A program made the translations under genes and the position numbers. Positions 1-5,968 of a DNA stretch of 17,392 nt are shown piece after piece (positions within the stretch are counted from its first letter, which is position 1; each line of letters starts with the position of its first letter). A model generated the notes under the pieces. The model was not told the DNA's origin. It did not search any database and was given only the letters and a program-made list of their open reading frames with translations. Source of the stretch: Ruminococcaceae bacterium UBA3329 (lineage in GTDB: Bacteria > Bacillota > Clostridia > Oscillospirales > Acutalibacteraceae); assembly GCA_002361875.1 (NCBI GenBank), contig DERX01000072.1, forward strand, positions 49,292-66,683, written 5' to 3'.

Positions 1-3
1 CGG

Positions 4-9
4 TATAAT
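4..9 (+). promoter_or_regulatory. Probable -10 box of the MFS gene
   Basis: A perfect TATAAT lies 30 bases before the ATG at 39, so transcription would start near base 16, just before the ribosome-binding site. The matching -35 box would lie outside the window, so only half of the promoter can be seen. Confidence 0.5.
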
Positions 10-38
10 AAACTTTACTAATAGAAGGAGGAGTGTTT

Positions 39-1565
39 ATGGGCAATAAATACTTTTGCGCAAAAGAAAACGGCAAGCTCCACTACGGTCACACAATTCT
101 TACAGGCTTTGGATTTTTGGCATCGTCAATCGCTTGGGCGATTTACGACCCGTACATAACCAAAATCCTCAACAGGCTTCTTAACGAGAGCTCAATGATT
201 ACAAACTGGAGCTCTAAGCTTAATGAGCTTTTCCCCACACTTGCTAAATTTGCTGAAGCAAACGGTGAAAATGTCGGTACTGCCGCAGGCGGAATAACGC
301 TTGTACCGCTGTTTATCGGTATTATTATGACGTTTGACAATATTTTCGGAGTTATATTTCAGCCGACCTTCGGCAAGCTGTCCGACAACACTCATTCACG
401 TTTCGGAAAACGCCGCCCTTATGTAATTTACGGCGCTCCCGTTTCGGCAATTCTTTTTGCACTGATTCCGATTATTGCATTAAAGGTCGGCTCGCTTCCG
501 CTTACGATGCTGTTCATTATTATGTTCGTATTTGTAATGTCACTGTGGCGTGCACCCGTTGTTGCTCTTATGCCGGATTTAACTCCTAACGAGCTTCGCT
601 CTGAAGGTAATGCTGTTATTAACCTTATGGGCGGTATAGGCGGTGCGCTCGGTCTTGTGGCAGGTACTATTGTTACAGTAATTTACTGTGCAGTAACAGG
701 AGCAAATTCAAAGGCGGCTGACTGGGACGAATATGTTACATTTCCCTATGTTTTCCTTTTAGGTTCGGTTATAATGATAATCGGTATGCTCGTTGTCCTT
801 TTCTTTGTTAAAGAGCCTGACAGCAGAATTAAACTTCGGGCAGAGCAGAACCAAATTGCTGATGAAAAAGCACGCCGTGAGGCTGAAAAGAAGGCTATAA
901 AAGAAGAAAAAGCTAAGAGAAAAGCCGAAAAGCTTACAAAAGGCGAGCGAGTAAGTCTTATATTTATGCTTGCAGGTCTTTTCTTCCTTTTCTGCGGAAC
1001 AAACGCAATTTCAACATTCTTTGCACTGTTTGCGGCTGAGGTTCTTCATAAGACAACTGCTCAGGCAACCGTTATGACAACTGCTTTTGCGGCGGCGTCT
1101 GCTGTTGCGGCAATACCCGCAGGCTATCTCGGTAAAAAATTCGGAAGAAAGAAAACCATACTCGGCGGACTGTTTATATTTATTGCGGCATTCGGCGCAT
1201 ATCTTCTCACCCAGAATTTGGGTATAGACGCTCTGAGCGGTGCTCTTATTTGGGTAGCTCTTATCGTGGGCGGTGCGGCTAATATGTTCATCACGGTTAA
1301 CACTCTCCCGCTTGTTCTTGAAATCGGCGGAATGGATAAGGTCGGCACATTTACGGGTTATTATTACACGGCAACATTCTCGGCACAGATTGCAACACCT
1401 ATTATTTACGGTATTGTTCGTATGTTTACGGGAACTTATATGTCGCTCTTCTACTATTGCCCCGTAGCGTTCATACTTTCACTTTTGTGTATTCTTGTTG
1501 TTAAGCACGGCGAGGCAATCCCTCAGGATGTTATCGATAAAATCGAAGAAGAAAACGCAGATTAA
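39..1565 (+). CDS. MFS transporter, GPH/SLC45-like sugar:cation symporter type
   Basis: This encodes a 508-residue polytopic membrane protein. About twelve hydrophobic segments are arranged as two halves. The loop after the second or third segment contains LSDNTHSRFGKRRP, which is the D-x5-GKRRP signature typical of GPH and SLC45-type sugar symporters, and a second G-KKFGRKK loop marks the equivalent place in the C-terminal half. The halves are joined by a highly charged, lysine/glutamate-rich cytoplasmic linker (about residues 264-308) that looks helical or coiled-coil. The likely role is import of a sugar or glycoside with H+ or Na+; the substrate cannot be read from sequence. The ATG at 39 is chosen over an in-frame GTG at 33 because AGGAGG at 26-31 sits 7 bases from the ATG and overlaps the GTG. 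It appears to be a single-gene unit with its own promoter and terminator. Confidence 0.85.
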   Translation: MGNKYFCAKENGKLHYGHTILTGFGFLASSIAWAIYDPYITKILNRLLNESSMITNWSSKLNELFPTLAKFAEANGENVGTAAGGITLVPLFIGIIMTFDNIFGVIFQPTFGKLSDNTHSRFGKRRPYVIYGAPVSAILFALIPIIALKVGSLPLTMLFIIMFVFVMSLWRAPVVALMPDLTPNELRSEGNAVINLMGGIGGALGLVAGTIVTVIYCAVTGANSKAADWDEYVTFPYVFLLGSVIMIIGMLVVLFFVKEPDSRIKLRAEQNQIADEKARREAEKKAIKEEKAKRKAEKLTKGERVSLIFMLAGLFFLFCGTNAISTFFALFAAEVLHKTTAQATVMTTAFAAASAVAAIPAGYLGKKFGRKKTILGGLFIFIAAFGAYLLTQNLGIDALSGALIWVALIVGGAANMFITVNTLPLVLEIGGMDKVGTFTGYYYTATFSAQIATPIIYGIVRMFTGTYMSLFYYCPVAFILSLLCILVVKHGEAIPQDVIDKIEEENAD

Positions 1566-1585
1566 AAATTCTTTTATAATTTTAG

Positions 1586-1612
1586 GCTCCTCTTTTAAGG
1601 GGAGCTTTTTTT
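1586..1612 (+). terminator. Intrinsic terminator of the MFS gene
   Basis: A 7-bp stem, GCTCCTC paired with GGGGAGC (one U-G pair), has a TTTTAA loop and is followed by seven T. It lies 20 bases after the stop codon. Confidence 0.9.
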
Positions 1613-1635
1613 GTCGGCAGTGTAATTGGATTGCG

Positions 1636-1711
1636 TGTAAGGAACGCATTTATGCGTTCCGCAAAAAAATGCCGCAAAGCTTATTAGGAACGGATAAATT
1701 CGTTCCTTACA
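1636..1711. repeat. Two-hairpin intergenic repeat, divergent member
   Basis: The ends are inverted copies of each other: TGTAAGGAACG at 1636-1646 and CGTTCCTTACA at 1701-1711. Inside each end is a separate hairpin. The left one pairs GGAACGCAT with ATGCGTTCC (1641-1660) and the right one pairs GGAACG plus two more bases with their partners (1687-1706). About 26 bases lie between them. The plan matches the 15323-15413 element, but the end motif is TGTAAGG rather than TGTAGGG. An open frame that crosses it has no ribosome-binding site and is not a gene. Confidence 0.75.
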
Positions 1712-1788
1712 AATAAAATTTCCGAGAACTTCGAGGATTTTGCACTACGATTGTGTAATTTGCATATACTGTACTTTCAAAAAATATG

Positions 1789-1794
1789 TATAAT
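1789..1794 (+). promoter_or_regulatory. Possible -10 box for the E2-type acyltransferase gene
   Basis: TATAAT stands about 97 bases before the chosen ATG, in an AT-rich stretch, with no convincing -35 at 17 bases. A second possibility is TTGCAC (1740-1745) with TATACT (1765-1770) at a 19-base spacing. Neither is decisive. Apart from these and the repeat at 1636-1711, nothing is seen between 1613 and 1890. Confidence 0.35.
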
Positions 1795-1890
1795 GATGAA
1801 TTTTTCTATTGAATATTTGAATTTACTGTGATAAAATTTTTCTCAATGTTTTATTTTTATACATTATATTTCAGCAAAGAAGGCACGCAA

Positions 1891-2796
1891 ATGAAAATTA
1901 TTAAAACCGAGCATTTCGGAATTGCAAGAAAAATTGTTGCAAATATGACATCTGAAAGCTGGGAGACTGTTCCCCACGCAGGCTTTACTTATGAGGCAGA
2001 TGTAAGCAAATTCTTCGATGTGATTAAAGAGATAAACGAAGGCAGAACGGGTGCGGACAGAATTTCAGTCAATACTGCAATGCTCCGTGTTATTGTTGAG
2101 GGCATTAAGGCTTGCCCCATAATTAACAGCCATATTTATTTTAACAGAAAGCTCGTCAGAGGCGAAGTCGTAACCTTTGAAAATATTGACATTTCAATGC
2201 CTGTTACCTTTGACAACGGCGATATGATGACGCTCAATATGCACGATATGGGCAACAAAACTATGACCCAAATGAATGATGCTATCCGTGATTCTATGCG
2301 AAGAGCAAAGAACAGCAATATGGAAGAGGTTATGTTTGATGTATCGCTTGACAACACTCTTAAAGCATTAAAAAAAGGAAAAATCGGTCAGACTGTTTGC
2401 CGTCTTATCGGCTCAAAAACAGGCAAACACAAGGTTAAAACTCTTTCAGGCAAGGCAAGAAAAGAGTATTATGCAATCCTGGAAACAGAAAGACTGACAA
2501 AGCATGACATTGAACAGGGCACAATAACCGTTTCAAACCTCGGCTCGCTATGGAGAGGCTGGCACGGTGACTGCGCGCTTCTTGATATTGTTCCGCCGCA
2601 GGTTGTTGCTATTGCAATTTCTGCCGCACAAAAAACACCTATGGTTGACGAAAACGACAATATTTATATCGGAAGAAAAATGACATTAACGATTATTTTC
2701 GACCACCGCGCTGTTGATATGGGACTTTTGATTCCGTTTGCCGAGAGAATTGACGAGGTATTTAAAAATCCCGAAGTTATTAAAGAATGGATATAA
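1891..2796 (+). CDS. Stand-alone 2-oxoacid dehydrogenase E2-type acyltransferase catalytic domain
   Basis: This 301-residue protein matches the catalytic domain of dihydrolipoamide acyltransferases, the fold shared with chloramphenicol acetyltransferase. The N-terminal RKIVANM...SWETVPH stretch, the ISVNTAMLRVIVEGIK segment, TVSNLGSLW and the C-terminal IFDHRAVD motif are all present. H272 and D276 would be the catalytic pair. The usual glycine after that Asp (DHRxxDG) is Met here. There is no lipoyl domain or E1/E3-binding linker, and no E1 or E3 gene nearby, so it is unlikely to serve a normal dehydrogenase complex; a CoA-dependent acyl transfer to another acceptor is inference. ATG 1891 is chosen over an in-frame GTG at 1828 because family similarity begins there; the ribosome-binding site (AAAGAAGG) is mediocre. 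Confidence 0.8.
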   Translation: MKIIKTEHFGIARKIVANMTSESWETVPHAGFTYEADVSKFFDVIKEINEGRTGADRISVNTAMLRVIVEGIKACPIINSHIYFNRKLVRGEVVTFENIDISMPVTFDNGDMMTLNMHDMGNKTMTQMNDAIRDSMRRAKNSNMEEVMFDVSLDNTLKALKKGKIGQTVCRLIGSKTGKHKVKTLSGKARKEYYAILETERLTKHDIEQGTITVSNLGSLWRGWHGDCALLDIVPPQVVAIAISAAQKTPMVDENDNIYIGRKMTLTIIFDHRAVDMGLLIPFAERIDEVFKNPEVIKEWI

Positions 2797-2836
2797 CTAT
2801 TCGGTATTAAAATAATAAAGTAAAATATACAAAGCG

Positions 2837-2874
2837 AAGCCGAAATTCACATTAAAAAGTGAGTTTCGGCTTTT
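2837..2874 (+). terminator. Intrinsic terminator, AGCCGAAATTCAC family
   Basis: A 14-bp stem pairs AAGCCGAAATTCAC (2837-2850) with GTGAGTTTCGGCTT (2859-2872), with one U-G pair and an 8-base loop, followed by four T. It ends the E2-type gene. Nearly the same stem recurs at 4811-4847 and 10242-10278. Confidence 0.85.
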
Positions 2875-2944
2875 CTGTACTTCGTGTCAATACATAATAT
2901 AATTTATCTGTCCGAGATAGGGTACAGTTCGGCGGGCGGGTTTA

Positions 2945-2973
2945 TTGAAATATTTTCCTCTTTCGGTTATTAT
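2945..2973 (+). promoter_or_regulatory. Promoter of the LexA-box gene
   Basis: TTGAAA (2945-2950) and TATTAT (2968-2973) are separated by 17 bases, and the LexA box begins 8 bases further on, over the expected start of transcription. A perfect TATAAT also lies at 2971-2976, but at a 20-base spacing from the same -35. Confidence 0.55.
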
Positions 2974-2980
2974 AATCATA

Positions 2981-2996
2981 TCGAACATTTGTTCGA
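2981..2996. promoter_or_regulatory. LexA/DinR operator (SOS box)
   Basis: TCGAACATTTGTTCGA is a perfect 16-base palindrome that fits the Gram-positive LexA (DinR) consensus CGAAC-N4-GTTCG exactly. It lies just downstream of the -10 region and 18 bases before the ATG at 3014, where bound LexA would block transcription. No other match was noticed in the window. Confidence 0.85.
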
Positions 2997-3013
2997 CAGA
3001 AAGGAGGAAAATT

Positions 3014-3244
3014 ATGACACTACAGGAACTTGGTGAAGAGTACATAATTTGTGCGGACGAGCTTAAAAAACGGGAAACTGCACTCTCCGATAAGTTAAAA
3101 AAACTTGACGGGATAAGATTTTACGAAACGAGCCGTGACATCAAAATTCTGCGTGATATGGAGCGTGATTCACGTGTTACGGGGCAGTACCTCATAAATT
3201 ATTACGAAAATAAAACCAACCGACGAATTTACCACAGGCAGTAA
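3014..3244 (+). CDS. Small charged helical protein under LexA control, function unknown
   Basis: This encodes a 76-residue protein with a very good ribosome-binding site: AAGGAGG at 3001-3007, 6 bases before the ATG. It has no signal peptide or membrane segment. The sequence is rich in Lys, Glu, Arg and Asp with heptad-like Leu/Ile spacing over about residues 5-60, so it is probably all helical with some coiled coil. It ends in a Tyr/Asn-rich and basic tail (YLINYYENK...RRIYHRQ). Small proteins of similar make-up are encoded in clostridial accessory elements, but I cannot name a family with confidence. The perfect LexA box in front predicts induction by DNA damage. It is alone in its transcription unit: the next gene has its own strong promoter. 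Confidence 0.75.
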   Translation: MTLQELGEEYIICADELKKRETALSDKLKKLDGIRFYETSRDIKILRDMERDSRVTGQYLINYYENKTNRRIYHRQ

Positions 3245-3264
3245 TGCAAATGCGTTTTTAACGG

Positions 3265-3293
3265 TTGCATACACTTAAATAATTTGCTATACT
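3265..3293 (+). promoter_or_regulatory. Promoter of the LURP-one-related gene
   Basis: TTGCAT (3265-3270) and TATACT (3288-3293) are 17 bases apart, 29 bases before the ATG at 3322. The -35 is also the right arm of an imperfect hairpin (ATGCAA at 3244-3249 with TTGCAT, plus CGTT/AACG inside) that starts at the stop codon of the preceding gene. No T run follows it. Confidence 0.65.
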
Positions 3294-3321
3294 GTAATTA
3301 AGAAATTTTGGGGGTTCGGAT

Positions 3322-3819
3322 ATGAATTTATACTTAAAGCAAAAGGTGTTTTCGTGGGGCGACAGCTTCACGGTCTACGATGAAAACGGTAACGACAAAT
3401 ATTATGTAGAGGGTGAAATTTTTACTTTCGGGAAAAAGCTTCATATTTACGATTTGTCGGGCAACGAGCTCTGCTTTATTTATCAAAAGCTGATGAGCTT
3501 TCTGCCGAAATATTTTATAAGCAAAAACGGTGTTGATATTGCCCAAGTAATTAAAAACTTTACATTTTTTCATCAGTCTTATTCCGTTGACGGATTTGGC
3601 TGGGAGGTTGAGGGTGACTTTTTTGCCCATGACTATGAAATAACGGGTGCAGATTCGGGCAGAACGGTAGCCACGGTTTCAAAGCATTGGTTTACCTTCG
3701 GCGATGCCTATGAAATAAGCATAGCTGACGGTATTAACGATATTGATGCTCTCGCCGTAGTGCTTGTTATTGACGCCTGCTTGGAGGCGGCTCAAAATGC
3801 TGCATCGTCAGCAACATAA
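3322..3819 (+). CDS. LURP-one-related (LOR / YxjI-like) protein
   Basis: This encodes a 165-residue cytoplasmic protein. It shows the alternating short strands of the LURP-one-related, tubby-like fold: an opening like MNLYLKQKVFSWGDSFTVYD, then paired strands with D-x-x-GN turns (YDENGND, YDLSGNE), a central FLPKYFISKNG segment, a second half with the GWEVEGDFFAHDYEI pattern, and a final hydrophobic helix (ALAVVLVIDACLEAA, about residues 143-157). B. subtilis YxjI belongs to this family, whose biochemical role is unknown. The length is typical. The ATG follows GGGGG at 3310-3314 at 7 bases. It seems to be a single-gene unit, and no clear terminator is seen before the MerR-type promoter at 3855. 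Confidence 0.8.
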   Translation: MNLYLKQKVFSWGDSFTVYDENGNDKYYVEGEIFTFGKKLHIYDLSGNELCFIYQKLMSFLPKYFISKNGVDIAQVIKNFTFFHQSYSVDGFGWEVEGDFFAHDYEITGADSGRTVATVSKHWFTFGDAYEISIADGINDIDALAVVLVIDACLEAAQNAASSAT

Positions 3820-3854
3820 TATCCGAAAAATAATCAAAAATATTCAAAAACCTA

Positions 3855-3885
3855 TTGACTCTGACGTTGCGTCATAGCTTATAAT
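3855..3885 (+). promoter_or_regulatory. MerR-type promoter with operator dyad in a 19-bp spacer
   Basis: TTGACT (3855-3860) and TATAAT (3880-3885) are separated by 19 bases, the overlong spacing that MerR-family activators correct by twisting DNA. Inside the spacer is the dyad CTGACG-TTG-CGTCATAG, with five perfectly paired bases in each arm. It lies 28 bases before the regulator's own start, so autoregulation is expected. Confidence 0.85.
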
Positions 3886-3912
3886 GGCGTTACACGGAAA
3901 GGAATGACGGAT

Positions 3913-4626
3913 ATGCTGACAGTGAAAGATGTAAGCAAACTCACGGGTGTCAGTGTGCGCACACTACACTATTATGACGCAATAGGTCTTTTGAAACCCC
4001 CAAAAGTGACCGAAGCGGGCTACAGGCTGTACGACGGTGCGGCGCTCAGCCGTTTGCAGAATATTTTGCTGTTTCGTGAATTGCAGTTTCCGCTAAAGGA
4101 AATCAAGTCTATTCTCGACAGCTCTGATTTTAACCCGAAAGAGGCAATCGCCCAGCAAATAGAGCTGTTGGAACTGCAATACAAGCATATCGGCGAGCTT
4201 ATTTCCTTTGCACGCGAAATTCAGAATAACGGAGGAAATAAAATGAATTTTGATATTTTTAACAATGATGAGCTTGAACAGTACAAGGAAGAAGTAAGGG
4301 AAAGATGGGGAAACACGCGCGCTTTTAAAGAATATAAGCAGAGAAATGTTTCTCAAAGCGGTTCTGTAAATGAATTTATGTCGCTGTTTTCGGATTTCGG
4401 GGAAATGCGGAACACAGACCCTGCCGAAAAAAGTGTTCAGGATAAGGTTCGTGCGTTACAGAGCTTTATAACCGAGAATTTCTATACATGTACCGATGAA
4501 ATTCTAATGGGACTCGGCGAAATGTATGTAAGCGATGAACGCTTTAAGCAGAATATCGACAGTGCAGGCGGCGAGGGAACAGCGGAATTTGTAAAACAGG
4601 CAATTGCCTGTTACTGCGAAAAGTGA
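3913..4626 (+). CDS. TipA-like MerR-family drug-sensing transcriptional activator
   Basis: This encodes a 237-residue protein. Residues 1-70 are a MerR winged helix (VKDVSKLTGVSVRTLHYYD, then GYRLYD, then FPLKEIKSIL). A long dimerisation helix follows at about 72-105. Residues 111-237 resemble the TipAS antibiotic-recognition domain (W and Y/F-rich helices, NEFMSLFSDFG, then NFYTCTDEILMGLGEMY). TipA, Mta and SkgA are known relatives; TipA binds thiopeptides and activates its own promoter. The ligand here is unknown. The start at 3913 is preferred over ATG 3904 because AAAGGA ends at 3903, which leaves 9 bases to 3913 but none to 3904. No drug pump gene is in the same unit, so the main target may be itself or genes elsewhere. 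A terminator follows. Confidence 0.85.
   Translation: MLTVKDVSKLTGVSVRTLHYYDAIGLLKPPKVTEAGYRLYDGAALSRLQNILLFRELQFPLKEIKSILDSSDFNPKEAIAQQIELLELQYKHIGELISFAREIQNNGGNKMNFDIFNNDELEQYKEEVRERWGNTRAFKEYKQRNVSQSGSVNEFMSLFSDFGEMRNTDPAEKSVQDKVRALQSFITENFYTCTDEILMGLGEMYVSDERFKQNIDSAGGEGTAEFVKQAIACYCEK
4231..4245 (+). promoter_or_regulatory. Internal ribosome-binding site and start for a TipAS-like short form
   Basis: GGAGGA followed 6 to 7 bases later by an in-frame ATG at 4243 lies exactly at the hinge between the dimerisation helix and the drug-binding domain. Starting there would give a 127-residue protein (4243-4626) made of the drug-binding domain alone, as known for tipAS in Streptomyces tipA. 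The site looks stronger than that of the full-length protein. Confidence 0.6.
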
Positions 4627-4668
4627 AAAAGAAAAATAAAGGCACTGCAAATATTCAAATCGCTGTAA

Positions 4669-4698
4669 GGGAGGGATTCCATTCCCTCCCGTTTTTTT
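4669..4698 (+). terminator. Intrinsic terminator of the TipA-like gene
   Basis: An 8-bp stem, GGGAGGGA with TCCCTCCC, has a 6-base loop and is followed by G and seven T. It lies 42 bases after the stop. Confidence 0.9.
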
Positions 4699-4774
4699 AC
4701 TCAGTATTCATTGTATTGGCAGGGATTGACGATTCGGCGCACCGTGGAAAAAGCTAAAAAATTAATTTCCTAAC

Positions 4775-4801
4775 GGACAGCCGAGTCGTCTGTCCCTACA
4801 A
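4775..4801. repeat. Right half of a two-hairpin repeat (GGACAG...CTGTCC-CTACAA)
   Basis: GGACAG (4775-4780) pairs with CTGTCC (4790-4795), and the outer end reads CCTACAA, as in the right half of the 15323-15413 element. A left partner may survive in degraded form from TTGTA at 4711, but its hairpin is not intact. This lies between the converging TipA-like and GH43-like genes. Confidence 0.55.
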
Positions 4802-4805
4802 GGCA

Positions 4806-4847
4806 GGAAAACAGCCGAAATTCACTTGCTTTGTGAGTTTCGGCTGT
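4806..4847 (-). terminator. Terminator of the GH43-like gene, AGCCGAAATTCAC family
   Basis: A 15-bp stem pairs ACAGCCGAAATTCAC (4811-4825) with GTGAGTTTCGGCTGT (4833-4847) around a 7-base loop. Read on the minus strand it is followed by a short T run (TGTTTTCC). The one imperfect pair is U-G on the plus strand but C-A on the minus strand, so it folds slightly better as plus-strand RNA. It may act both ways. Confidence 0.65.
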
Positions 4848-4861
4848 TGATTTATATTTCT

Positions 4862-5791
4862 TTATTTATAATATTCTTTAAGCCTGTCGTATTCCTCATC
4901 GGTAATTTCAATTACTTTGCCGTGCTTAAAGCCATAGGGAAATGAGAAATTTTCCTTGCACATTTTAAAATTGCTGTCGCCGGGGGTGCTTGATACAAAC
5001 GGGACATATCCCATTTTTTCTTTTTCACAGCCGAAAAAGTCAAGCATAAGACACCATCTGCCGTCGGGTAAAGTGTATGTTGTCGGTGCTTCGTATGCAC
5101 CCGGTTTTTCAAGCGTTGCCATATATTTTTCAAATTTTTCGTCGTGAATGTACGGTCCGTAAAGATTTTTTGAGGTTGCGTGCATATTCATTGCGGGGCG
5201 GTCGGAATTTTTATAAAACAGGTGATATGTATCCCTGATTTTCGTTATATGCGAGTCAAGAATTTCATTGTCCTTTTGGAAGAACGGTTTAGGCTCTGAA
5301 AAACTCTTAAAGTCCTTTGTAACAGAGTAAAAAATAATCATGTGTGTAAAGTTATCTTCCTTTACAGTTGACCCCCAGTGAATAAGATACTCTTCATTTT
5401 CTTTGTCAAAAAACACTTCGGGCGCCCACATACAGCCGAAATCTTCTCTGCCGACAGGTAACAACTCTTGCTCGCCGAAATTTATTAAATCAGGCGTGCG
5501 CCAAGCGCAAAAGCATTTACTTCCTGTTGAATTGACCTCTTTCCAATTTACATTATAGTTTTCGTCCATTCTGTGAACAATGCAAAGGTCGGTTGTAATA
5601 ATTATAAACCCGCCCGTGTGCAGACGTACAATTTCAATGTCGCGGCAACCCTTTTCGCCCATAGTGCTTGTGAGTATCGGTTCGCCGCCGTTAAGCTGTT
5701 CAAAATTATACCCGTCCTTTGAAACGGAAAAATAAACCTGCTCGCCGTCAGGCGTCAGTTTTTCTTTAAAGTGGACAAATAAATAAGCCAA
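4862..5791 (-). CDS. GH43-family-like glycosidase, cytoplasmic
   Basis: This encodes a roughly 309-residue protein with no signal peptide. Repeated blade-like segments (VYFSVSKDGYNF, CAWRTPDLINFGE, IIFYSVTKDFKSFSEP) suggest the five-bladed propeller of glycoside hydrolase family 43. In the 312-residue numbering from the upstream GTG, candidates for the catalytic set are D54 in GCRDIEIVR (general base), D182 in EILDSHITK (pKa modulator) and E237 in GAYEAPT (general acid); WAPEVFFD at 125-132 is another family signature. The usual Asp-Pro at the base is Asp-Ile here. The likely substrate is an arabinose- or xylose-containing oligosaccharide. A GTG at 5800 is in frame, but it lies inside the Shine-Dalgarno region; TTG at 5791 has proper spacing and gives the usual MAYLFVHF start. 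It stands alone, convergent with the TipA-like gene. Confidence 0.75.
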   Translation of the reverse strand: MAYLFVHFKEKLTPDGEQVYFSVSKDGYNFEQLNGGEPILTSTMGEKGCRDIEIVRLHTGGFIIITTDLCIVHRMDENYNVNWKEVNSTGSKCFCAWRTPDLINFGEQELLPVGREDFGCMWAPEVFFDKENEEYLIHWGSTVKEDNFTHMIIFYSVTKDFKSFSEPKPFFQKDNEILDSHITKIRDTYHLFYKNSDRPAMNMHATSKNLYGPYIHDEKFEKYMATLEKPGAYEAPTTYTLPDGRWCLMLDFFGCEKEKMGYVPFVSSTPGDSNFKMCKENFSFPYGFKHGKVIEITDEEYDRLKEYYK

Positions 5792-5812
5792 TTTTACCAC
5801 CCTTTCAAATCA

Positions 5813-5841
5813 ATTATACTTTATAGTAAATGCATAGTCAA
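5813..5841 (-). promoter_or_regulatory. Sigma-A promoter of the GH43-like gene
   Basis: Read on the minus strand, TTGACT (5841-5836) and a perfect TATAAT (5818-5813) are 17 bases apart. Transcription would start near 5806, at the first base of the GAAAGGGTGG ribosome-binding region. This gives a very short leader and supports TTG 5791 as the start. Confidence 0.8.
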
Positions 5842-5876
5842 TAAAACATCTTAATAAAACCTTAATACAAAATCTA

Positions 5877-5917
5877 ATGACAAATAAAAAATATAAGTGT
5901 ACTATATAACTGTACTA
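5877..5917 (+). promoter_or_regulatory. Probable promoter and repressor site of the YtrA-type operon
   Basis: ATGACA (5877-5882) and TACTAT (5900-5905) are 17 bases apart. Overlapping the -10 is a repeated motif, TGTACT-6-TGTACT (about 5898-5916), where GTAC occurs twice with 9 bases between. It is a reasonable operator for the GntR-family repressor encoded just downstream, but the symmetry is imperfect and the assignment is inference. Confidence 0.4.
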
Positions 5918-5968
5918 ATCGTAATAGCACAGTTGATACGAAATATAAAAGCGAAGGAGGAAAACGGT

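Noticed and set aside
1495..1716. 73-codon frame over the MFS gene end and repeat
   Set aside because: It overlaps the MFS gene, crosses its terminator and the repeat at 1636, and has no start signals.
1740..1770. Second MerR-type promoter (TTGCAC-19-TATACT)
   Set aside because: The spacing fits, but the spacer has no clear dyad and the boxes are weaker than those at 3855-3885.
3904..3912. ATG 3904 as the start of the TipA-like protein
   Set aside because: The ribosome-binding site directly abuts this codon; the ATG at 3913 has normal spacing.
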